A stretch of DNA of 64,000 bases. Origin: a bacterium. GTDB taxonomy: Bacteria > Electryoneota > Electryoneia > Electryoneales > Electryoneaceae. Below the pieces are notes generated by a model that worked only from the letters and a program-made list of their open reading frames with translations, had not been told where the DNA came from and did no database searches. The DNA lies in NCBI GenBank assembly GCA_020444425.1, contig JAHLLB010000007.1:62001-126000 (forward strand). Reading direction: 5' to 3'. Positions 8,081-15,759 of this stretch are shown one piece after another; the stretch's first letter is position 1; every line of letters starts with the position of its first letter. The position numbers and the translations under genes are program-made.

Positions 8081-11000
8081 ATGCACTCGCACCGTTCACG
8101 AAAACGCCCCTTTGCCGAGATTGATCCCACCGACCTCCGGACGTTCCTCGACCGCTTGATCAACGATGACAAGACCGGCCGGGACATTGTCCATCACGAG
8201 GTGCTGGAGGGGCACGCCGCGATCACCCGCGCGTTGAGTCCAACCCTGCCCGAACCGTTGCGTCAGGCCCTGCGTGCGATGAACATCGAGCGGCTGTACA
8301 GCCACCAGGTCGAGGGAATTCAGCATGCGCGCGACGGCAAGAACGTCGTCACCGTCACCCCGACCGCCTCCGGCAAGACGCTCAACTACCTGCTGCCGAT
8401 CTTTGAACGCCTGATCGCCGAACCGCAGACCCGCGCGCTGTTGCTGTTTCCGATCAAGGCGCTGGCGCAGGACCAGTTGAAGAAGATCCAGGCGCTGATC
8501 GCGGACGCCGGCCTGATCGGGCAGGTCAGCGTCGACATCTACGACGGCGACACGCCGCAATCCCGCCGTGCGAAGATCCGAAAGAATCCGCCGAACCTGC
8601 TGCTGACCAATCCGGACATGATCAACCACGGCCTGCTGCCATTCCACACCCAGTGGGAGGGGTTGTTCGAGAACCTGCGCTACGTGGTCGTGGATGAACT
8701 CCACAATTACAAGGGCGTGTTCGGGTCGCACGTGCTGCAGGTGATCCGACGGCTGCGCCGGGTCTGCATCTTCCACCGCACCCGCCCGCAGTTCATCGCC
8801 GCCTCGGCGACCATTGCCAACCCCGGCGAGCTGGCGGAAACGCTGGTCGGGGAACCGTTCGCGGTGGTGGACAGCAACGGCGCCCCGCAGGCGTCACGGC
8901 ATGTCCTGTTCGTCAACCCGATGGGCAGCCTCTACACCTCCGCCGTCAAACTGCTGGCCGACACCACCGCCGCCGGCCTGAAGACCATCGTCTTCACCAA
9001 AGCACGCCGGATGACGGAATTGATCCACAACTGGACGCTGCAGTCCAACCCGGAGCTGATCGGACGCATCAGCGCGTACCGCTCCGGCTACCTGCCGAAG
9101 GAACGCCGCGAGATCGAGCACAAGCTGCTGACCGGCGAACTGGACGGCGTCATCGCCACCTCCGCGCTCGAGATGGGCATCGACATCGGCGGACTGGACG
9201 TCGCGGTCCTCGTTGGCTATCCCGGGTCGATCGCCAGCACGTGGCAGCGCGGTGGACGTGCGGGACGGCAGAACCGTGACAGCGCGATCTTCCTGCTGGC
9301 GTTGCCCGATGCGCTGGACCAGTACTGGATGCGGCACCCGGCAGATTTCTTCGGCCGCTCGGCGGAGTCGGCGGTCGTTGATCCAGCCAACCCGTACCTG
9401 TTGAAAGCACACCTCGTCGCGGCGGCGCAGGAAACCCCGCTACGCGCCAACGATCCCATCTACCGGCGGGACGACGTCGGCGAATACGTGGACGAGCTGG
9501 TCGCGGATGAAAAGCTGCTCGAAGCGGTCAAAGGGCAGGTCTGGTTCGCGAAGGAAAAGCAGCCGCAGCGTGGCATCGACATTCGTGGTGGCGGTGAAAC
9601 GTTCGGCATCCACGAGGACGGCACCGGCCGCCTGATCGGCAAAGTCAACGGCTGGCAGGCGCTGATCGAATGCCACCCCGGCGCGGTGTACCTGCACCAT
9701 GGCAACGACTACCTCGTCACCCACCTCGACCTCGGCAAACGGGAAGCCGTCGCGCAGAAGTCCGACGTGCCCTGGTACACACAGGCCCGGTCCGAAAAGG
9801 ACACCGAGATCCTCGAGGTCTTCGAGTCCCGTGAGACCGACCGGTACAAGGTATCCCTGGGCAAATTGAAGGTGACGCAACGTGTCGTCGGCTACGAACG
9901 CCGGTCCACCGCCAGCCGTGAAAAAATCAGCGACCACGAACTCGACCTGCCGCCGGTGGTTTACGAAACGGTCGGCCTGTGGTTCGAACCGCCACAAACA
10001 GCCATCGCCGGCCTGCTGGACGAAAAACGCCACCCGATGGGATCGCTGCACGCCTCCGAACACGCATCCCTCGCGCTGATGCCGTTGTTCGCCCTGTGCG
10101 ATCGCAACGATCTTGGCGGCATATCGTTCACCCGTCACCCCGGAACCGGCGGCGCGGCGGTGTTCCTGTACGATGGCCACCCCGGCGGCCTCGGCCTCGC
10201 GAACCGTGCATACGACGTGCTCGACGACCTGTTCCAACGGGTGCTGGAGCTGGTGCGCGACTGCCCGTGCGAGGACGGCTGCCCGAGCTGCGTCCATTCC
10301 CCAAAATGCGGGCACGGCAACCAGCCCCTCGACAAGGACGGAGCCGTGCGGCTGCTGGAACACCTCACCGGCGGCGACGAACTGAAGGCGGACGAAGCAT
10401 TGGCCACAGGAGCGTTCGGCACCGAAGGCACCGCGCAGACACATCCATTGGACCGTGGGGACACGTTGTCCCCAAAGAGTCCCCCGGAAGATCGACAAGC
10501 TGGAGACGAAGCCATGAAACCCCGCCAGACCACCGGCGATCCGAACCAACCGTACGAGTCCCTCGTCCCGTTCTGCGAAGGACGCGACATTGTTGTCTTC
10601 GACCTCGAAACGCAACTGTCCGCCACCGAAGTCGGCGGGTGGCAGAACATCCACCTGATGCGGCTCGCCATCGGCGTCATCTACGAACGCAACACGGGGA
10701 ACTACCTCGTCTACGAAGAAAAAGACGCCGAAGCCCTGATCAAACGCCTGCAACAGGCCGAACTCGTCGTCGGTTACAACAACAAACGCTTCGACAACGC
10801 TGTCCTCACCGCGTACACCGGGGACGACCTCCGGGCAATGAACAACCTCGACCTGCTGGAAGAAATCAGCAACCGGCACGGCTTCCGGATGAAACTGGAT
10901 TCCCTCGCCCAGGCCACCCTGAACGCGAAGAAGTCCGCCGACGGTCTGCAATCCCTCGCCTGGTGGAAAGAGGGCAAAGTCAAGGAGATCATCGAATACT

Positions 11001-11155
11001 GCAAGATGGACGTCGAAGTCACCTGGAAACTGTTCGACTACATCTGCGAACACGGCTACGCGGTACTGGAACGCCACGGCGAACTCGCCAAGCTGCCCGT
11101 CGACCTCCCCCTCCGGCAGATCATGGGCGAGGCGGATCTGTTTAGTGGGCTTTAG
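8081..11155 (+). CDS. mrfA: MrfA-MrfB-like helicase-exonuclease fusion
   Basis: A 1024-residue protein. Residues 1-760 form a DEAD/DEAH helicase of the YprA/MrfA type: Walker A TPTASGKTLNYLLP, DELHNYKG, AASATIANPGE, WQRGGRAGR, and a C-terminal DUF1998/MZB zinc-binding cluster (CPCEDGCPSCVHSPKCGHG, about 727-745). After a poorly conserved linker, residues about 835-1005 form an RNase H-like exonuclease of the YprB/MrfB type: VFDLETQLSA, VGYNNKRFDN and YCKMDVEVTWKL. In Bacillus subtilis MrfA and MrfB are separate proteins acting together in repair of mitomycin C damage. Here both lie in one open frame. The linker contains an 8-bp perfect hairpin (10456-10474) and an in-frame ATG at 10514 with GGAG eight bases before it, which could still start a free exonuclease of about 213 residues. 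Confidence 0.9.
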   Translation: MHSHRSRKRPFAEIDPTDLRTFLDRLINDDKTGRDIVHHEVLEGHAAITRALSPTLPEPLRQALRAMNIERLYSHQVEGIQHARDGKNVVTVTPTASGKTLNYLLPIFERLIAEPQTRALLLFPIKALAQDQLKKIQALIADAGLIGQVSVDIYDGDTPQSRRAKIRKNPPNLLLTNPDMINHGLLPFHTQWEGLFENLRYVVVDELHNYKGVFGSHVLQVIRRLRRVCIFHRTRPQFIAASATIANPGELAETLVGEPFAVVDSNGAPQASRHVLFVNPMGSLYTSAVKLLADTTAAGLKTIVFTKARRMTELIHNWTLQSNPELIGRISAYRSGYLPKERREIEHKLLTGELDGVIATSALEMGIDIGGLDVAVLVGYPGSIASTWQRGGRAGRQNRDSAIFLLALPDALDQYWMRHPADFFGRSAESAVVDPANPYLLKAHLVAAAQETPLRANDPIYRRDDVGEYVDELVADEKLLEAVKGQVWFAKEKQPQRGIDIRGGGETFGIHEDGTGRLIGKVNGWQALIECHPGAVYLHHGNDYLVTHLDLGKREAVAQKSDVPWYTQARSEKDTEILEVFESRETDRYKVSLGKLKVTQRVVGYERRSTASREKISDHELDLPPVVYETVGLWFEPPQTAIAGLLDEKRHPMGSLHASEHASLALMPLFALCDRNDLGGISFTRHPGTGGAAVFLYDGHPGGLGLANRAYDVLDDLFQRVLELVRDCPCEDGCPSCVHSPKCGHGNQPLDKDGAVRLLEHLTGGDELKADEALATGAFGTEGTAQTHPLDRGDTLSPKSPPEDRQAGDEAMKPRQTTGDPNQPYESLVPFCEGRDIVVFDLETQLSATEVGGWQNIHLMRLAIGVIYERNTGNYLVYEEKDAEALIKRLQQAELVVGYNNKRFDNAVLTAYTGDDLRAMNNLDLLEEISNRHGFRMKLDSLAQATLNAKKSADGLQSLAWWKEGKVKEIIEYCKMDVEVTWKLFDYICEHGYAVLERHGELAKLPVDLPLRQIMGEADLFSGL
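10456..10474. other. Hairpin within the helicase-exonuclease linker
   Basis: TGGGGACA (10456-10463) pairs with TGTCCCCA (10467-10474) across a three-base loop. It encodes part of the unconserved linker and precedes an in-frame GGAG-N8-ATG at 10514. It looks like a former intergenic hairpin plus ribosome binding site now read through. Confidence 0.5.
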
Positions 11156-11192
11156 GCTATAGTTGGAGAAGGACACAACTTCAGGACCAACG

Positions 11193-11579
11193 ATGACCCA
11201 TGATCCAGATACACTGCGTCAGAATGCGATGGCGCTCTACGACCTGATGTTCAACCAGTGCCGTCCGCGGGAAGCGGTCGAACGGTACATCGGCGACAGC
11301 TACACCCAGCACAATCCGGACGTTGGCGACGGCAAAGAGGCGTTCATCGAGTATTTCGAACAGATGGCCCGTGACTACCCGGGCAAACACGTCGAGTTCA
11401 AACGGTCCGTCGTCGAAGGCAACCTCGTCGTGCTGCACTGCCACCAGACATGGCCCGGCGATCACGATTACGCCGGCATCGACATCTTCCGCTTCGACGA
11501 CAACGGCAAAGTCGTCGAACACTGGGACGTGCTGCAGGTCGTCCCCGACACCATGGCGCACGAGAATGGGATGTTTTGA
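11193..11579 (+). CDS. SnoaL-like / NTF2-fold protein
   Basis: A 128-residue protein of the NTF2-like superfamily: RYIGDSYTQHNPDVGDGKEA, VEGNLVVLHCHQTWPG, DIFRFDDNGKVVEHWDVLQ. This pattern is typical of stand-alone SnoaL-like proteins annotated as nuclear transport factor 2 family or predicted ester cyclases. ATG 11193 is chosen over an upstream TTG at 11163 because AGGA lies six bases before it. The gene follows the helicase-exonuclease gene by 37 bases and may share its transcript. The substrate, if any, is unknown. Confidence 0.8.
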   Translation: MTHDPDTLRQNAMALYDLMFNQCRPREAVERYIGDSYTQHNPDVGDGKEAFIEYFEQMARDYPGKHVEFKRSVVEGNLVVLHCHQTWPGDHDYAGIDIFRFDDNGKVVEHWDVLQVVPDTMAHENGMF

Positions 11580-11691
11580 TTGACGGGTTGCCCGGCTTGG
11601 TTGCATCGCAACAATCAGGATTCCGTCGTGGTCGGCCGTGACGCCCTGCATGACGTTGCAAACCGGGACCACCCTACCCAAACTAACCAAA

Positions 11692-11759
11692 GTACCCAAA
11701 CAAGCAGATATAGACTGTAGTTTGAGAGAGAATACTCTTTAGTCTTGTTGTTTGGGTAC
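11692..11759. repeat. Inverted repeat at the 3' end of the replication gene
   Basis: GTACCCAAACAA (11692-11703) is perfectly inverted at 11748-11759 (TTGTTTGGGTAC). A second pair, AGACT (11712-11716) and AGTCT (11741-11745), lies inside it. The resulting long stem lies 22 bases beyond the stop codon of the minus-strand primase-helicase gene. It could be a terminator for both converging transcripts or the edge of a former mobile unit. Confidence 0.65.
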
Positions 11760-11781
11760 CGGTCGTCTTTAGCTTCTTTCG

Positions 11782-13707
11782 TTAGTTTAGCTGCTTCGGC
11801 AGACCCCACACACCGCGTTTGACGTTCACCACCAACCCTTCGCGTCGCATCTTCGGCAGCAACTGGCTCAGGTACGACTTGTTGATCCCCACAGACGCTG
11901 CGATGTCGGCGTTGGTCATCGGCTTGCCTTCCATCTCCAGCGTCTCGACAATCCGCCGCCGTTTGCCTTCGAGCATGTCGCGTTCGTCCTCTTCCAGTTC
12001 GCCGGTGATTTGCCAGCCGGTGTGGCGCAGGGGGTTATCGGAGTCGGCGTCCCGTTTGAACTCCATCCGGTGCCGGGCCTCATCAATATCCCGCCCGGTG
12101 ACGAACAGTTCGGCGAGATCGTGCCCGCGTTTGCGACGCATGACCAGCAACGTATCCGCCGCGCCGGAGAGGCCGAAAGAACCGCTGATCTCGACGAGTG
12201 GATCGTTGTCGTCGACGGCTTTCCGCGTGTGGTGGATCAGCAGGATGCAGACGTGGTGTTTCAACGCCAGCTTTTGCAGCGCGGACGCTGTCTGCGTGTC
12301 GTGATCGTAGAGGCTGGTGTTCTTTTCCTGCGGGTCACGCCAGCGGCCGAAGGTGTCGATGATGACAAGGCGGGCGTCCCCGCGATGGCGCAGCCACCAA
12401 TCGAACTGGGCGAGGGTGAGGGCATGGGCGACGACGATGTCCATTCGGGAAACGTCGGCCTCCGCCAATGTCGCTCCGCCGAGGGTGCGCATGCGGTCCT
12501 GGACACGGCGTTCGCTGTCCTCCAACGACAGGATCAGCACCGAACCCCGCTCGCATCTGCTGAGGCCGAGGGCGCATTCGCCGGTCGCGACCGCCATGCC
12601 GATCTCCAACGCAATCCACGACTTCCCCGACTTCGGTTTGCCCGCGAGGAACGCCAGCCCCTCACTTAACAAACCGGGCACGATCCAGCGTGGCTCCGGC
12701 AGGTCTTTCGCAAGCAGGGCGTCCCCACGGATGCGGTGGAAGTCGAGCACCGACGGCGCGAGGGAATCGGCGGTGGTGTCCAAGGTGTCTGGCTGGCCCG
12801 GGTCATCGTGTGACCCGGGTTTCTTCGCGAGGGTGTCATCCTGAACGTTTTTGTGAAGGATCTCCGGATCATCCGCCGGTTGCGATGCTGGAGATTCTTC
12901 ACGTCGCTGCGCTTTGTTCAGAATGACACCGGACCGCTCCTCGCCACGATTCAGCCAATCGGCGAACTCGCGGTCGTTGTGGCCCAGCAGGAACCACTCG
13001 GTCACGTCCTTCGCGTCCTCGAACGGCGGCACGACCACCACCTTCTCCGCCACGGTGACCAGTGCCGAAGCGACCTGCTGCTGGTGACGCCGGCCCGGTT
13101 CGTCGTTGTCGCAGAGCACGTACACAAGCCGGTCACGGAAATACTTGTTCAAGGTGTCCGGCCACTTGCCCGCGCCGCCGGAGTTGGTGGTCGCGACATA
13201 GCCGCGGTCGATCAACGTGTTCGCGTCCTTCTCCCCTTCGACGATCAAGATCGGGTCGTCCCCGCGCAGGATGCCGCGCAGGTTGTATGGAACCGGCTCC
13301 GTGCCCTTCAGATTCCAGATCCAGCCGCCATCAGGCGTATCCGGGTCTGGGCGACGTTGCCGGAATTCCTTCCCCGGCTTGCGCACCACCTGGTAGAGCA
13401 ACGTCCCTTCCGGGCTGTGGTAATCGTAGACGATGTTCTGGCTGGTATCGGTGCCATAGCCCAGATCGACGGGCTTGAGGCCGAGGTACTCCGTGATCTG
13501 CAATGGGTCGCAACCGGCATGACACTTGAAATGCACGATCCCATCAGCGGTCTGGTAAACGGAGAGCGACGGGTTCCGGTCCCCGCGGCCCTTACCGTGA
13601 CCGGGCAACGGGCAGGAACAGGCGAAACGGTTGCCACGGACTGGCGTGGGTTTGTACCCTTCGCGGGACAGGTGGACATGCAGATTGAACAGACGGTCGG
13701 ATTGCAT
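11782..13707 (-). CDS. CHC2/TOPRIM primase fused to a RecA-like replicative ATPase
   Basis: A 641-residue replication protein of phage, plasmid or integrative-element type. Near the N-terminus is a CHC2-type zinc finger (FACSCPLPGH and HFKCHAGC), then a TOPRIM domain (ILIVEGEKDANTLID, YVLCDNDEPGRRH). After a linker comes an AAA_25/RepA-like ATPase with Walker A LAGKPKSGKSW near residue 359 and Walker B LVIIDTFGRW. A C-terminal winged helix follows (MTNADIAASVGINKSYLSQL). ATG 13707 is chosen because AGGAG lies seven bases upstream; the open frame continues to 14073 without support. Residues about 260-291 of the linker are encoded by an in-frame copy of the dispersed repeat. No integrase, capsid or partition gene is adjacent. 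Confidence 0.85.
   Translation of the reverse strand: MQSDRLFNLHVHLSREGYKPTPVRGNRFACSCPLPGHGKGRGDRNPSLSVYQTADGIVHFKCHAGCDPLQITEYLGLKPVDLGYGTDTSQNIVYDYHSPEGTLLYQVVRKPGKEFRQRRPDPDTPDGGWIWNLKGTEPVPYNLRGILRGDDPILIVEGEKDANTLIDRGYVATTNSGGAGKWPDTLNKYFRDRLVYVLCDNDEPGRRHQQQVASALVTVAEKVVVVPPFEDAKDVTEWFLLGHNDREFADWLNRGEERSGVILNKAQRREESPASQPADDPEILHKNVQDDTLAKKPGSHDDPGQPDTLDTTADSLAPSVLDFHRIRGDALLAKDLPEPRWIVPGLLSEGLAFLAGKPKSGKSWIALEIGMAVATGECALGLSRCERGSVLILSLEDSERRVQDRMRTLGGATLAEADVSRMDIVVAHALTLAQFDWWLRHRGDARLVIIDTFGRWRDPQEKNTSLYDHDTQTASALQKLALKHHVCILLIHHTRKAVDDNDPLVEISGSFGLSGAADTLLVMRRKRGHDLAELFVTGRDIDEARHRMEFKRDADSDNPLRHTGWQITGELEEDERDMLEGKRRRIVETLEMEGKPMTNADIAASVGINKSYLSQLLPKMRREGLVVNVKRGVWGLPKQLN
12833..12929. 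repeat. Full dispersed inverted repeat inserted in frame in the primase-helicase gene
   Basis: The left arm GTGTCATCCTGAACG with GTGAAGGATCT and the right arm GAGATTCTTCAC with GTTCAGAATGACAC form an imperfect palindrome of about 97 bases. Translated on the minus strand it gives GVILNKAQRREE and ILHKNVQDDT, in the interdomain linker. A separate palindrome, CCCGGGTCA (12797-12805) with TGACCCGGG (12811-12819), lies just beside it. Confidence 0.85.
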
Positions 13708-13827
13708 GGCGGGTCTCCTGAGGTAGGTTGAACGGCGGGGTAGACAGCTATACAACACAAACAAGCCAAACATCACCGTGGTTGAACGTTCCGGTTTTAA
13801 GCTGCTGGCTGTGTGCTGACGGAGGAT

Positions 13828-13851
13828 GTGCGCCGAGGTGGATTGGCGCAC
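13828..13851. promoter_or_regulatory. Candidate operator palindrome
   Basis: GTGCGCC (13828-13834) is inverted as GGCGCAC (13845-13851) across ten bases. It lies immediately downstream of the -10 box of the primase-helicase promoter on the minus strand, at the expected transcription start, a typical repressor position. A second inverted pair, GCTATAC (13747-13753) and GTATAGC (13861-13867), brackets it. The binding protein is unknown. Confidence 0.45.
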
Positions 13852-13857
13852 GGATGT

Positions 13858-13886
13858 AGTGTATAGCCAACAAGCTCTGTTGTCAA
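13858..13886 (-). promoter_or_regulatory. Sigma-70-type promoter of the primase-helicase gene
   Basis: Read on the minus strand, TTGACA (13886-13881) and TACACT (13863-13858) are separated by exactly 17 bases. A consensus -35 box is unusual among the other upstream regions of this window. The transcript would start near 13850, leaving a leader of about 140 bases before ATG 13707. The remaining bases of the 13708-14033 gap hold no gene. Confidence 0.65.
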
Positions 13887-14033
13887 TACCCAACACGACG
13901 GTCACTCGGTGCTCCACGAGAGGGTGTGCAAATCTGCCACCGGACGGTAAGGATACTGGTTCCGCCCCCTGCCCGTCCCTATCTTCCAGACACCCGCAAC
14001 CATCACGCGACCAAACATCAGGGGGGATGTATC

Positions 14034-15332
14034 GTGTTGAAGGCAACGTTCCGCACATCGATTCTGACCGCACTTGTCCTCATTCTGTTGACCGCTGGAC
14101 TCTCGTTCGGCCAGACCACTGTTTACAACAACTTCGGCCCGGACCATGACGGCTGGGACTACAACTGGGGCCTCGGCTGGACCGTCGCCGGAATACATGT
14201 CATCCAGCAGTATGGCGTCGAGCAGGCGATGTCGTTCCAGAATACGGTGGACGGCACCTTGTCAGATATCTGGGTCGCATTCTGGTACGTCCCCATATCT
14301 GCGTATCCGGACACGGTCACGTTCAAAATCGCCCGCAACCCGAACCTGATCCCGCCGGTTGAGGATGACATCCTCGAGGAATGGGTGTTGACCGACTTCG
14401 AGTCGTGGTCGCAGTGGAACCCGCCGATTCATCTGGAAGGCAACGGAACTACTATGCTGAATGCCGGCGACCATTATTGGCTGTGGGCGGTCGCATCGGA
14501 CACCACCTGGACTGGCTGGTGCATGAACAGTGATCCGGGCCTGACCGGCTTGCACGCCATGCGGCGGGAAGGGGAGGACTGGTTGATTCCGAGCGCAGAG
14601 ACCGCCAGCGCGTTCCGGGTGGATGTGCTCGAAGGTGTGCAGGCTCCAAGCATCACGCTGAGCCCCTACAACACCCCGATCCAGATCCCGGCCGGCGGCG
14701 GTTCGTTCGCGTACAACGCATTCGTCGAGAATTCCAGCGCCGACCCGGTCACCTTTGACGCGTGGACCGAGGCCGTCGGCCCGAACGGCAATACCTACGG
14801 CCCGGTCGACATGTACCCCGACCGCGTATTCCCCGCAGGGCACTCGGTGTCGTTGAACCTGATGCAGAACGTGCCGTGGATGATCTACGCCGGCACCTAC
14901 ACCTTCCGCGCATGCGTCGGCACCTACCCCGGCACGGTGATCGACTCGGACGAATTCACCTTCGAAAAGCTGGCCGTACCCACCGAGGGCACAATCGACG
15001 ACTGGTCCAGCAGCGGCTGGAACTGGGCGTCCGATGCTGACGCTGAAACTGCTGCGGCGATCCCGTCCGCGTATTGTATCGACGCCGTCTACCCGAACCC
15101 GTTCAACCCGGTGACGACGGTTTCCATCACGCTGCCGGAGGCCGCCGAACTGAACCTGACCGTGCTGAACACTCTCGGCCAACAGGTCGCAACCCTCGCG
15201 CAGGGGCAGCATGCGGCCGGACGGCACACATTCACATTTGATGGATCTGCCTTGTCCAGCGGCGTTTATTTCGTGCGTCTGGATGTGCCCGGTGTCGCCA
15301 GCGACTTGCAGAAGATGATGCTGATGAAGTGA
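14034..15332 (+). CDS. Secreted protein with type IX sorting domain
   Basis: A 432-residue exported protein. GTG 14034 is preferred because GGGGGG lies seven bases upstream and the signal peptide (MLKATFRTSILTALVLILLT) then starts at residue 1; the open frame extends to 13926 with unlikely sequence. Residues 30-210 form a beta domain rich in Trp (HDGWDYNWGLGWTV, WSQWNPPIHL). Next is an Ig-like beta segment (SITLSPYNTPIQIPAGGGSF) also seen in the secreted proteins at 3.5, 27.7 and 29.7 kb. The end is a sorting domain (AVYPNPFNPVTTVSITLPEA, LSSGVYFVRLDVPG). No catalytic motif recognised. Confidence 0.75.
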   Translation: MLKATFRTSILTALVLILLTAGLSFGQTTVYNNFGPDHDGWDYNWGLGWTVAGIHVIQQYGVEQAMSFQNTVDGTLSDIWVAFWYVPISAYPDTVTFKIARNPNLIPPVEDDILEEWVLTDFESWSQWNPPIHLEGNGTTMLNAGDHYWLWAVASDTTWTGWCMNSDPGLTGLHAMRREGEDWLIPSAETASAFRVDVLEGVQAPSITLSPYNTPIQIPAGGGSFAYNAFVENSSADPVTFDAWTEAVGPNGNTYGPVDMYPDRVFPAGHSVSLNLMQNVPWMIYAGTYTFRACVGTYPGTVIDSDEFTFEKLAVPTEGTIDDWSSSGWNWASDADAETAAAIPSAYCIDAVYPNPFNPVTTVSITLPEAAELNLTVLNTLGQQVATLAQGQHAAGRHTFTFDGSALSSGVYFVRLDVPGVASDLQKMMLMK

Positions 15333-15340
15333 CGCGAACA

Positions 15341-15410
15341 GAAAGTAACAGACAGGAAAAGACAGGAACGGATAGGAACAGAAAGTAAACAATAGGAACC
15401 GACAGAAATA
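15341..15410. repeat. Degenerate decamer tandem repeat
   Basis: Seven imperfect ten-base units in register, for example GACAGGAAAA, GACAGGAACG, GATAGGAACA and AATAGGAACC. The array begins eight bases after the stop codon of the upstream secreted-protein gene and ends next to a dispersed inverted repeat. Confidence 0.7.
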
Positions 15411-15420
15411 GAAGACACAA

Positions 15421-15542
15421 GTGTGTCATCCTGAACGAAGTGAAGGATCTACTTGAAGCACAGGCGAGGGCTCAACGAGGAACCGTCACCGTTGCATCGG
15501 GTAGATGCTTCACTTCTCTTCGTTCCGTTCAGCATGACACAC
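15421..15542. repeat. Full dispersed inverted repeat
   Basis: The ends are perfectly inverted (GTGTGTCAT at 15421-15429, ATGACACAC at 15534-15542). The left arm continues CCTGAACGAAGTGAAGGATC, and the right arm reads AGATGCTTCAC then GTTCAGCATGAC. The unit is about 122 bases, lies between genes, and has tandem repeats on both sides. Confidence 0.85.
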
Positions 15543-15602
15543 AAACAACCACGCAAAATGAGATTGCAGACGGCTTTTGTTCTCCAATCGCACCCCCGCA
15601 GA

Positions 15603-15679
15603 CCGCATCCCGTAGTCCGCATCCCGTAGTCCACAACCCGTAGTCCGCATCCCGTAGTCCGTAGCCCGTTGTCCGTAGT
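15603..15679. repeat. Heptamer tandem repeat
   Basis: Eleven consecutive seven-base units, mostly alternating CCGCATC and CCGTAGT, with single CCACAAC, CCGTAGC and CCGTTGT variants. The array lies between a dispersed inverted repeat and the 3' end of the minus-strand propeller gene. With the two neighbouring repeats it fills most of the 15333-15759 gap. Confidence 0.9.
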
Positions 15680-15759
15680 TCCCAACATTGAAACCCGGCC
15701 TGCTGCCACCACAGACCGGGTCACCCCAACAACCATCCCACATGCACCCTACCGCGCTT

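Noticed and set aside
9440-11176. 578-codon minus-strand frame opposite the helicase-exonuclease gene
   Set aside because: It lies wholly antisense to a gene with many conserved motifs; long reverse frames are common in GC-rich genes and the translation has no known domain.
13926-14033. Longer N-terminus for the secreted protein starting at 14034
   Set aside because: The extra residues precede the signal peptide and look non-coding; the run of six G suits the GTG at 14034.
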